A DNA stretch of 8,084 bases. It comes from Candidatus Nitrosopumilus sp. GTDB taxonomy: Archaea; Thermoproteota; Nitrososphaeria; Nitrososphaerales; Nitrosopumilaceae. The notes below the pieces were generated by a model that did not search any database, had not been told where the DNA came from, and was given only the letters and a program-made list of their open reading frames with translations. Location: positions 1 to 8,084 of the forward strand of contig JAOUNZ010000042.1 of NCBI GenBank assembly GCA_029880665.1, read 5' to 3'. The position numbers and the translations under genes are program-made. Of the stretch, positions 1-5,892 are shown piece by piece (position 1 is the stretch's first letter; each line of letters begins with the position of its first letter).

Positions 1-892
1 CATTTTAGGATCATCGGTTCTAAAAGAAGAACAAGATCTAGCCTCAAAAATTAAGAAAGAACTAGATACTACTATCCGATCTTTTGTTAGAAGAGCAGAT
101 GACAAATATGGAAAAGCACTTCAAAAATACCTCAAAGACATTAAAAATCAATCCAAATCAATTACCGTGACCAAAATCAAACCAAAACCAAGGGAAGGTA
201 CTATCACAAAACTAGTAGAATATGAATCAGAAACAAATGCAATGAACAAAATAATTGCAAGCATAATTTATGATCAATCGCCAAGCACATCATATCAAGA
301 TATTTTATCACAAGTAAAAAAAATATCAAAACAAAATAAGTATGAAATTATAGAACAATTCACAAAACTTAGAACAAACAGGCGCTACAGGCCGTCAAGA
401 GCATTTGAACATGTTTATTATACGTTTGATTTGTGCAATAACTTTGGAATGTTTAGGGATTTTCACAGACATAGAGCATTAACCATACAAAGACAGTTGC
501 TAACAACAGACCATGGGTATAGCATGCCAAATGAAATCAAAATTCTTGGTATTGAGAAAGATTTCAAAGAATGTATGGATAAAACTAAAGACGCATTTAA
601 CAAAATCAGACATACATATCCAGAACAGGCGCAATATGTTGTAAATTTTGGATACAATTATCCTTATTTAATGAAGCTTAATCTTCGTGAAGCATGCCAT
701 CTGATTGAATTAAGAACTGTGCCTCAGGGACATATTGATTATAGACAAGTAGCGCAACAAATGTTCAAACAAATAAACAAAGTCCATCCGAATTTGAGTA
801 AAATTGTAAAATATGCCGACATGAAGGAATATGATTTAGAAAGATTTGAATCCGAAAAAAGAACTGAAGAAAAAAGAAAGAAACTAAAATAA
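1..892 (+). CDS. ThyX-like (FAD-dependent thymidylate synthase family) protein, 5'-truncated by the window edge
   Basis: ThyX enzymes methylate dUMP to dTMP using FAD and methylene-tetrahydrofolate. The frame is open from the first bases to the TAA at 890-892, so the GTG at 167 is probably internal and the true start lies upstream of the window. The visible part (about 296 codons) begins with a charged helical stretch and continues into a ThyX-like domain. An RHR triplet (467-475) matches the start of the ThyX RHRx7S motif. A later N-L-R-E-x-x-H-x-x-x-L-R stretch (680-715) matches the family's C-terminal helix. However, the Ser, Glu, Arg and Tyr expected just after RHR are replaced (Leu, Arg, Thr, Thr), so this domain looks degenerate. 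The protein ends in a Lys/Glu-rich tail. A single ThyX is about 220-250 residues, so an upstream, possibly catalytic, ThyX domain is plausible but unseen. Family assignment is fairly sure; activity is not. msrB follows after 29 bases. Confidence 0.78.
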   Translation, partial: ILGSSVLKEEQDLASKIKKELDTTIRSFVRRADDKYGKALQKYLKDIKNQSKSITVTKIKPKPREGTITKLVEYESETNAMNKIIASIIYDQSPSTSYQDILSQVKKISKQNKYEIIEQFTKLRTNRRYRPSRAFEHVYYTFDLCNNFGMFRDFHRHRALTIQRQLLTTDHGYSMPNEIKILGIEKDFKECMDKTKDAFNKIRHTYPEQAQYVVNFGYNYPYLMKLNLREACHLIELRTVPQGHIDYRQVAQQMFKQINKVHPNLSKIVKYADMKEYDLERFESEKRTEEKRKKLK

Positions 893-921
893 TAAAATAG
901 ACATTCGTTTATAGAACAATA

Positions 922-1326
922 ATGACAGAAAAAATTGAAAAAAGCCCAGAAGAGTGGAGAGAAATTCTGACATCAGACCAATATGAGATTTGCATCAACC
1001 ATGGAACAGAACCACCCTTTTCTGGAAAATACAATAACACTCATCTGGAAGGAACTTTCAAATGTGTGTGTTGTGGCGAAGAACTTTTTTCCTCAGATGC
1101 AAAATTTGATTCAGGCTCAGGCTGGCCAAGTTTTTGGAAACCACTGGACGAAGAAAAGATAGAATATGTCTCAGATTCAGCATATGGGATGGTTCGTACA
1201 GAAGTCAACTGTAATAAGTGTGGAGCACATCTAGGCCATGTATTTGATGATGGGCCAAAACCGACAAATCAGAGATACTGTATTAACTCAATTTCGTTAA
1301 AACATGAAAAAGATGAAGATGAGTAA
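922..1326 (+). CDS. msrB: peptide-methionine (R)-S-oxide reductase (MsrB)
   Basis: Reduces the R-epimer of methionine sulfoxide in oxidised proteins, in the cytoplasm (no signal peptide or membrane segment). The 134 residues span the usual single SelR domain. The GTE-PPFSGKY segment is at 28-37 and the FDSGSGWPSFW core at 62-72. Two CxxC pairs (C48/C51 and C97/C100) form the structural zinc site. The catalytic cysteine is C120 in RYCINS, followed by the conserved SISL. The resolving cysteine usually found in FDSG-C-GWPS is Ser66 here. C24, in the segment where many homologues have Arg or Thr, and C50, inside the zinc pair, are the only other cysteines. Recycling may therefore use C24 or go directly through thioredoxin or glutaredoxin-like partners (inference). 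The ATG at 922 is the natural start and the C-terminus is acidic. It may share a transcript with the ThyX-like gene, 29 bases upstream. Confidence 0.95.
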   Translation: MTEKIEKSPEEWREILTSDQYEICINHGTEPPFSGKYNNTHLEGTFKCVCCGEELFSSDAKFDSGSGWPSFWKPLDEEKIEYVSDSAYGMVRTEVNCNKCGAHLGHVFDDGPKPTNQRYCINSISLKHEKDEDE

Positions 1327-1370
1327 CGTAAGTCACAACTGATATGGATGTGTTTATCGAATGATTCCAA

Positions 1371-1385
1371 AAATTATTAATAAAA
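1371..1385 (+). promoter_or_regulatory. candidate TATA box for the homoserine dehydrogenase/PUA operon
   Basis: An A/T-only run in the 125-base msrB-hom intergenic region. It would place transcription initiation near 1400 and give a leader of about 50 bases. A purine-rich AAGGA at 1437-1441, ten bases before the TTG start, could serve as ribosome binding site. Judged by eye in an AT-rich genome, so weak. Confidence 0.3.
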
Positions 1386-1451
1386 CACAATTAATGATAA
1401 GAAAAACAAGCGAAGTAAGATGAATCAAAATTACACAAGGAATGAAACAAT

Positions 1452-2462
1452 TTGAGAATAATATTATGTGGTTTTGGGGTTGTGGGTCAGAGCCTAGTTA
1501 AATTATTTGATTCAAGATCAGATGATCTTTATGCAAAATATGGGTTAAAACCCAGAGTTGTAGGTGTCTTTGACAGTAAAGGGAGCGCAGTAGATTCATC
1601 CGGATTAGAATTTAACAAACTTGTTGAAGTCAAGAAAAAATTTGGAACTGTAAAAAAATACTCTGACAAAAAAAATTCCATGTCTGGAATAGACATGTTA
1701 AAAAACATTGAGGCTGATGTGTTAATTGAAACAACTGCAAGTAATTACAAAGATGCAGAACCTGGCATGACTCACATTACAACTGCCATGAAGCAAGGCA
1801 TGCATGTGATTTCAGTAAATAAAGGTCCTTTGGCACTAGCATTTCCATCTTTACTTGAACTGGCAACGTATAACCAGGTAATGTTCAAATTTAGCGGCAC
1901 TGTTGGTGGAGGTACACCAATTCTTGATTATGCCAAAAATAGTCTAAGGGGGGAAAGAATAACATCCTTTGCAGGAATTTTAAATGGCACAACAAATTAT
2001 ATTTTATCAAACATGGCAACAGGATTGTCTTTTGAAGATGCATTGAAAGATGCAAAAAGCAAAGGATATGTCGAAGCCGACGAATCTCTAGATTTAGACG
2101 GGCTAGACGCTGCAGCTAAGTTGGTAATTCTTGCAAACTGGATAATGGGAATGAAAGTAACAATGCCTGACATCAAATGCACAGGCATACGAAAAGTTAC
2201 ATCTGAAGATATCAAAAAAGCTGCCAAAAATAACTGTGCCATCAAATTAATTGCATCCTGTAACAAGGATCTAACTGTATCTCCAAAAGAAGTGTCAAAT
2301 GATGATCCTCTTTGTGTGAATGGGACATTAAACGCAATTGCCTTTACCTCTGAACACTCAGGAACCCAGACAATTATTGGGAAAGGTGCGGGAGGCATGG
2401 AAACTGCCAGTTCAATACTCAGAGATTTACTGGATATCAGACAAGAGATTGCAAGAGATTGA
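1452..2462 (+). CDS. hom: homoserine dehydrogenase, short form without ACT domain
   Basis: Catalyses NAD(P)H-dependent reduction of aspartate 4-semialdehyde to homoserine, the branch point to threonine and methionine. The N-terminal Rossmann fold has the GFGVVG nucleotide loop at 7-12. Catalytic-domain landmarks follow: SVNKGPLAL at 121-129 (K124), GTVGGGTP at 149-156, ILNGTTNYIL at 176-185, and an acidic segment with E211, D214, D216, D219 and K223. K223 corresponds to the family's catalytic lysine. The C-terminus closes with GKGAGGMETASSILRDL (310-326). The 336-residue length matches archaeal enzymes that lack the regulatory ACT domain, so allosteric threonine control through that domain is not expected. 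The start is TTG: an in-frame TGA at 1443-1445 excludes an upstream start, and the next methionine lies beyond the Rossmann loop. The stop overlaps the TTG of the PUA gene by four bases, indicating translational coupling. Confidence 0.95.
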   Translation: MRIILCGFGVVGQSLVKLFDSRSDDLYAKYGLKPRVVGVFDSKGSAVDSSGLEFNKLVEVKKKFGTVKKYSDKKNSMSGIDMLKNIEADVLIETTASNYKDAEPGMTHITTAMKQGMHVISVNKGPLALAFPSLLELATYNQVMFKFSGTVGGGTPILDYAKNSLRGERITSFAGILNGTTNYILSNMATGLSFEDALKDAKSKGYVEADESLDLDGLDAAAKLVILANWIMGMKVTMPDIKCTGIRKVTSEDIKKAAKNNCAIKLIASCNKDLTVSPKEVSNDDPLCVNGTLNAIAFTSEHSGTQTIIGKGAGGMETASSILRDLLDIRQEIARD

Positions 2463-2935
2463 AGTCCAACCTAATTTCAAAGAGTGAAACCTCAGAACTC
2501 TTAAAAACCGTTTCAGAAAAGTGGAGGATTGAGTTCCCTAGAATAAAAAATGTCAAAGTACATCAAATCCTAGATGATGCGCAAATTATCACTGGTACAG
2601 GAATAAAAATATTGAAAGTCAATGAAGATTACTTGCCATTTTTGTCTGAAATTGAAACATTGAAAAAATTCCCAAATGTAATGGTCGACATGGGTGCTGT
2701 AAAATTCATGTGTAAAGGAGCTAACGTGATGAGGCCTGGAATTAAGAAATACACAGAGTTTGAAAAAGATAGTTTGGTCTGCATTGTTGAAGAATCACAA
2801 CATAAATTTTTAGCAGTTGGGAAATCTTTAGTTGCAAGTTCTGAATTGGAAAGCATGGAGAAAGGGGAGGTTATTAAAAACATCCATTACATCTCAGATA
2901 GATTTTGGGAAGTTGGAAAAACAATTTACGATTAG
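2459..2935 (+). CDS. PUA-domain RNA-binding protein, archaeal MCTS1/Tma20-like
   Basis: A 158-residue soluble protein. It has an N-terminal DUF1947-like (pre-PUA) domain (about 1-72) and a C-terminal PUA domain (about 74-150). PUA landmarks are VDMGAVKFMCKGANVMRPGI (76-95), FLAVGKSL (117-124) and GEVIKNIHYISDRFWE (136-151). This architecture matches archaeal relatives of eukaryotic MCTS1/Tma20, which act with DENR-type proteins in 40S recycling and reinitiation. A role in translation is therefore inferred; the archaeal function is not settled, and no DENR-like partner is in the window. The start is TTG at 2459-2461 inside the preceding gene's stop (TTGA overlap), so it is probably translated by coupling to hom. 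Its TAG stop overlaps by four bases the stop of the convergent Mut7-C gene, and a T-rich terminator candidate follows at once. Confidence 0.85.
   Translation: MKSNLISKSETSELLKTVSEKWRIEFPRIKNVKVHQILDDAQIITGTGIKILKVNEDYLPFLSEIETLKKFPNVMVDMGAVKFMCKGANVMRPGIKKYTEFEKDSLVCIVEESQHKFLAVGKSLVASSELESMEKGEVIKNIHYISDRFWEVGKTIYD
2917..2921 (-). terminator. weak oligo-T terminator candidate for the psmB-Mut7-C operon
   Basis: Read on the minus strand, five consecutive T appear 10-15 bases past the Mut7-C stop, inside the end of the PUA gene. Archaeal terminators need only T-rich tracts, but five T is short, so this is tentative. Confidence 0.25.
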
Positions 2936-3402
2936 GTTTGTATTTTTATTTTATTTACAAAGTCCTGTAGTTTTTTGACATGTGTTCCTTCCCAATAGAT
3001 CTGTTTACATTTGTCACATTCCCAAAACTTTTCATTAAATTCAAGAACTTTTGATGGAACTTTATCTAAAATCTCTGATTTGCTAATTTCTGTGGTCTGA
3101 GAATTACATTTGGTACATCTTGCCGTATCTCCGGATATCTTGTCTACTTCCAGATGCACTGTGTTAAGAATTTCTAAAAATTGTTCAATCTCGTCATCTT
3201 TTGTGATTTGTATAGTACTGATGGCTGATTTTTTTGCATTGGCAATTAGTTGTCTGTCTTTTGAAATAATCACCCTGTTCTCGTGTTTAGCCTTTTTAAT
3301 TAGTTCTGAATCATTCATGCCAGAAAAATAGTCTGTATCATATCCTAACAGCAACAGTTTTTTTGCAACATTGCCAAGCATCCCGTCAACTAAAAACAAC
3401 AT
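2932..3402 (-). CDS. Mut7-C RNase domain protein (DUF82) with zinc ribbon
   Basis: A 156-residue protein of the Mut7-C family: a PIN-like ribonuclease fold fused to a C-terminal zinc ribbon. PIN-type acidic residues are seen at D6 (LVDGMLG, 4-10), D31 and D49 (RVIISKDRQL, 43-52), plus the family's LLLLGYDTDY at 17-25. The zinc ribbon uses C96/C99 (RCTKCN) and C129/C132 (ECDKC), followed by the characteristic IYWEGTH (135-141). Members are predicted RNases; the domain takes its name from Mut-7, a nematode RNA-silencing exonuclease. The substrate here is unknown. The start is ATG, 24 bases after the psmB stop with no recognisable Shine-Dalgarno sequence, so it is probably cotranscribed with psmB. 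The 3' end overlaps the PUA gene stop by four bases. Confidence 0.88.
   Translation of the reverse strand: MLFLVDGMLGNVAKKLLLLGYDTDYFSGMNDSELIKKAKHENRVIISKDRQLIANAKKSAISTIQITKDDEIEQFLEILNTVHLEVDKISGDTARCTKCNSQTTEISKSEILDKVPSKVLEFNEKFWECDKCKQIYWEGTHVKKLQDFVNKIKIQT
2937..2956 (+). terminator. T-rich terminator candidate after hom-PUA
   Basis: Sixteen of twenty bases are T, in several short runs, starting two bases after the PUA stop. This fits intrinsic archaeal termination on oligo-T without a hairpin. It lies inside the last codons of the convergent Mut7-C gene. Confidence 0.55.
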
Positions 3403-3426
3403 AATTTGTGAAATTAACGATGATGA

Positions 3427-4023
3427 TTATTTGATCTGCTCTGTGAATTCCTCAATGCCATCTTTAGTGATCACTAGAATATCTATGCCATCCCCACTAG
3501 CTGAGTCTCTTAGTGCCGCTGAACGAACTGCCCGCTTTGCCAAATCAATCGCTTCATCTTTGTTCATGTTTGGTTTGTATTGTGGATCCAATACACCTAA
3601 TGCCATTTCAGCACCAGTTCCAACTGCTGCATATTCGTCAGGAAGAACAGACCCCAATGGATCAAGCGTATACATTATTGGTTTGTCAACTACGCCGCCC
3701 ACAATTACTTGGGTCAATAATGGAAAATATCTTCGCTCATACATCATATTTGACATCATTTTAGCGACAGTGTTTGGTGGAATGTCTCTTTTCAGTTCCA
3801 TCTTTCTAATTTTTGCAAGAGCTGCAATCTGCAAGGTTAAAATCTGCATGTCTGCTACAAGTCCAGCACAAGTTGCACCTACTTTAGGGGTGATAGGAAA
3901 TGTCTTTTTGGTGGATTTACTTACTAGAAAGTTTCCAAATGCGATCCTTTTTTCACTAGCAAAAACTACACCGCCATCAAAAGTAATTCCAACAGCAGTT
4001 GCTCCTGGCATATACATTGACAT
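3427..4023 (-). CDS. psmB: 20S proteasome beta-type subunit with Ala at the Thr1 position (probably non-catalytic paralogue)
   Basis: Beta subunit of the archaeal 20S core particle, which degrades proteins delivered by PAN/Cdc48-type ATPases. Ungapped alignment by eye to Thermoplasma and Pyrococcus beta subunits puts E24 at mature position 17, K40 at 33, D173 at 166 and S176 at 169 (RDSASGDGID, 172-181). With that register the nucleophile position is Ala8, in PGATAVGI, and the neighbouring Thr9 falls at position 2. Position 129, usually Ser, is Thr136. It resembles the PATA-type beta subunit that Sulfolobales carry next to a TTTVG-type one, so a second, active beta gene is expected elsewhere. 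Three ATGs occur at codons 1, 3 and 5; the TATA-like box spacing favours the first. The pre-sequence is only about seven residues. Family certain; loss of activity inferred. Confidence 0.93.
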   Translation of the reverse strand: MSMYMPGATAVGITFDGGVVFASEKRIAFGNFLVSKSTKKTFPITPKVGATCAGLVADMQILTLQIAALAKIRKMELKRDIPPNTVAKMMSNMMYERRYFPLLTQVIVGGVVDKPIMYTLDPLGSVLPDEYAAVGTGAEMALGVLDPQYKPNMNKDEAIDLAKRAVRSAALRDSASGDGIDILVITKDGIEEFTEQIK

Positions 4024-4042
4024 AATTCAAATAATTTTACCG

Positions 4043-4052
4043 CATAATAAAG
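4043..4052 (-). promoter_or_regulatory. TATA-like box for psmB
   Basis: On the minus strand this reads CTTTATTATG and is centred about 25 bases upstream of the first psmB ATG. That spacing would give a leaderless or nearly leaderless transcript, as is common in archaea. Confidence 0.45.
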
Positions 4053-4087
4053 GGCTTTCTACATTTGATGCACATTTATGAGTAAAA

Positions 4088-4097
4088 TAATTATATT
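4088..4097 (+). promoter_or_regulatory. TATA-like box for the DoxX gene
   Basis: TAATTATATT in the divergent psmB/DoxX region. About 26 bases downstream of its centre lies 4118-4120, a CTG in frame with DoxX. Initiation near there leaves a leader of about 40 bases before the GTG at 4160, or makes the transcript leaderless at the CTG. Confidence 0.4.
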
Positions 4098-4159
4098 GAA
4101 AATCCTCTCAAACAACACTGACTACTGCTGAGATTAAAGAAAAATTTCTAAATGATGTA

Positions 4160-4534
4160 GTGATCATGGGTTTAAGATCGTCTATTGGAGTGATCTTTAT
4201 TGTTAATGGTCTATCTAAATTCAATCCTGGATTTACTGACTTTTTAAGAAATAATGGAATGCCAGTTGAGATGCAGTTTCCAATTGCATTGGCAGAATTG
4301 GTTCCAGGCATTTTGTTATTGATTGGTATTTTAAGCCGATTATCAACCTCGGTGTTATCCATCATAATGCTGGGAGCGATTTTCATTATCAAAGGAGCTC
4401 AAAACCTAACTGGAAATGGGGGAGTTCAAATCGATTTGATCTTACTTGCATCATCAATAGTGATCATGATAGTAGGCCCTGGAAGAATTTCACTGGCACA
4501 CATCATTAAAAAAATACCACGATGTCTTCATTGA
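4160..4534 (+). CDS. DoxX-family integral membrane protein
   Basis: A small hydrophobic protein of about 124 residues with four probable membrane helices, about 7-18, 40-60, 63-80 and 90-107. The first helix carries the DoxX-type pattern G-x-I-F-x-x-x-G-x-x-K-F (10-21), followed by a loop with F-x-x-x-G-M-P. DoxX/DoxD-like proteins are linked to quinone or thiosulfate redox chemistry or to membrane stress responses, but the function of most is unknown, so no reaction is assigned. Start choice is open. GTG at 4160 is used here and ATG at 4166 is two codons later. The frame also stays open back to a TGA at 4097-4099 and looks like coding sequence, with no ATG, GTG or TTG in it. The 3' end overlaps the convergent M20 gene by seven bases. 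Confidence 0.8.
   Translation: MIMGLRSSIGVIFIVNGLSKFNPGFTDFLRNNGMPVEMQFPIALAELVPGILLLIGILSRLSTSVLSIIMLGAIFIIKGAQNLTGNGGVQIDLILLASSIVIMIVGPGRISLAHIIKKIPRCLH
4508..4514 (-). terminator. oligo-T terminator candidate for the trmI-nnrD-M20 operon
   Basis: Seven A on the plus strand, that is seven T on the minus strand, 14-20 bases beyond the M20 stop and inside the DoxX 3' end. Length and position suit an archaeal intrinsic terminator. Confidence 0.5.
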
Positions 4535-5892
4535 TTAATTCCCAAATTATGCATGATTAAACACATGCATTTTGTTGTTTTCTTTAGTAAATCAACTCGG
4601 GCAAACTCATTAGGCGAATGAATTCTTGAAAACATGTATGTGCTTCCTATCGAAATGCATGGGGCTTTAAGAATCTCGACAAATGGATGCATCGGACCAG
4701 TTCCAGCATTTGAAACATTAAGAATTGATTTGCCAAAAGACTTGTCAGCTGCATCTTTTACTTGGGCAACAAATGGATGGTAAGAGTCTGTTCTTGCTGC
4801 TGCTTCACCGTGAAAAACTTTGATGTTAACATCCGAGAAGCCTTTTGTTTTTAAGTGATTTTTTAACCTTGACACTTGTTTTTTAGGATCCATTTTTGGT
4901 ACTAACCTAAAATCAATTTTCACCAAAGCCTCGCTAGGAAGAACAGTTTTGGCCCCATCTCCAGTGTATCCAGACACAAACCCTGCGATATTACAAGTCG
5001 GTTCTCCTGCTAGCGCCTTTTTTGCATCTAACCCTTTTTTGCCACCTACAAATGATTTAATTCCAAATTCTTTTTTGAAAACTTGTTCATCAAAAGGCTC
5101 ATTTTGAATTATTGTCAAGTCTTTTTTTGATAATGATGTAACTTCTTTGTACCAATCTTTTATGAGAATTGTCCCATCAGAATCTCGCAGTGTTTTAATT
5201 GCTTCAATTAATCGCCATGCAGGATTTTTTATCAAAACTGCTAAACTAGAATGAGCGTCTCGAATGGATTCCCTTACAGACAATTCTACAAAGAGTAATC
5301 CCTTCATCCCTAGCCCGATTATTGGCCTATTCTGTGCATCGACATATCCAAATTCCCAAATAACACCATCACATGAGAATTTCCGCTTGTATTTTTTCAG
5401 GTATTCTTCAATATGCATGCTTCCTGTTTCTTCTTCGCCCTCAATTACAAATTTTATGTTACATGGGACATCACCTGTTGTTTTAAGATATGCTTCAACT
5501 GCTTTGATCCTTGTAATTAATTCACCTTTGTCATCAGCTGCACCCCTTCCAAAAACCTTGTTTCCTTTTCTAGTTCCGCTAAAGGGAGGATCGTCCCACA
5601 GTTCAAATGGTTCAGCAGGTTGTACGTCGTAATGATTGTAAAACATCAAGGTCTTTGAAGAATTTTGTTTTGATCTTATCTCTCCATACACTATCGGCGC
5701 AACTCCTTTTCTTAATCGTAAAATTTCAGATTTGACTCCTGTTTTTTTTAGTAATTTCTGAACAAGTATTGAACATTCTTCAATTCCTTCATTTTTTGCA
5801 GACACACTTGGTTGTTGAATTAAAGTTTGTAAATCTGAAACAAGATCATCCATGTGGGAATCTATATGTCTAAGAACATTCATCAGAATCAC
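4528..5892 (-). CDS. M20-family metallopeptidase (dipeptidase/carnosinase-like)
   Basis: A cytoplasmic di-zinc hydrolase of the M20 peptidase family (454 residues), probably cleaving dipeptides or related amide bonds. The catalytic domain flanks a dimerisation (lid) domain. H87 and D89 (NHYDVQPAEPFELW, 86-99) give one metal ligand and the supporting Asp. D120 (GRGAADDKG) is the bridging ligand. E154 (general base) and E155 (ligand) lie in EGEEETGS. H425 (RIHSPNEF) is the last ligand. The fourth ligand, usually Asp in carnosinases, is probably E180 in VIWEFG. The lid domain (about 205-320) has RDAHSS with H214. The start is GTG, overlapping the nnrD TGA as GTGA, which implies translational coupling. 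An ATG three codons later (5881-5883) is the alternative. Substrate cannot be named; DapE, ArgE and carboxypeptidase-type members share the fold, but the motifs look most like the carnosinase/dipeptidase branch. Confidence 0.88.
   Translation of the reverse strand: MILMNVLRHIDSHMDDLVSDLQTLIQQPSVSAKNEGIEECSILVQKLLKKTGVKSEILRLRKGVAPIVYGEIRSKQNSSKTLMFYNHYDVQPAEPFELWDDPPFSGTRKGNKVFGRGAADDKGELITRIKAVEAYLKTTGDVPCNIKFVIEGEEETGSMHIEEYLKKYKRKFSCDGVIWEFGYVDAQNRPIIGLGMKGLLFVELSVRESIRDAHSSLAVLIKNPAWRLIEAIKTLRDSDGTILIKDWYKEVTSLSKKDLTIIQNEPFDEQVFKKEFGIKSFVGGKKGLDAKKALAGEPTCNIAGFVSGYTGDGAKTVLPSEALVKIDFRLVPKMDPKKQVSRLKNHLKTKGFSDVNIKVFHGEAAARTDSYHPFVAQVKDAADKSFGKSILNVSNAGTGPMHPFVEILKAPCISIGSTYMFSRIHSPNEFARVDLLKKTTKCMCLIMHNLGINQ
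4568..4585 (+). terminator. T-rich terminator candidate after DoxX
   Basis: Three T-runs of three to four bases, split by single G or C, about 35-50 bases past the DoxX stop. They lie within the M20 coding sequence on the opposite strand. Tentative. Confidence 0.3.

Noticed and set aside
167..892. GTG at 167 as the true start of the ThyX-like gene
   Set aside because: The same frame is open to the window edge with coding-like, charged helical sequence, so a 5'-truncated longer gene is more likely.
1327..1451. Possible small RNA (C/D-box type) or tRNA in the longest intergenic stretch
   Set aside because: No paired C/D and C'/D' box spacing, cloverleaf or stable hairpin could be made out; the content is explained by a promoter and leader for hom.
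1442..1501. Short ATG frame (19 codons) starting ten bases before the hom TTG, a possible leader peptide
   Set aside because: It overlaps the start of hom in another frame, its purine run is too close to the ATG to act as a ribosome site, and the peptide has no run of threonine, methionine or isoleucine codons typical of attenuators.
1997..2398. Minus-strand 133-codon frame inside hom
   Set aside because: Shadow of the homoserine dehydrogenase frame; no family features and no independent promoter.
3371..4081. Long plus-strand open frame (236 codons) antisense to psmB
   Set aside because: It mirrors a clearly real proteasome gene on the other strand, has no recognisable domain, and starts inside the Mut7-C gene. 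Its openness follows from codon use in psmB.
4024..4159. Operator or inverted repeat in the psmB/DoxX divergent region
   Set aside because: Only short A/T palindromic pieces of the kind expected by chance were seen.
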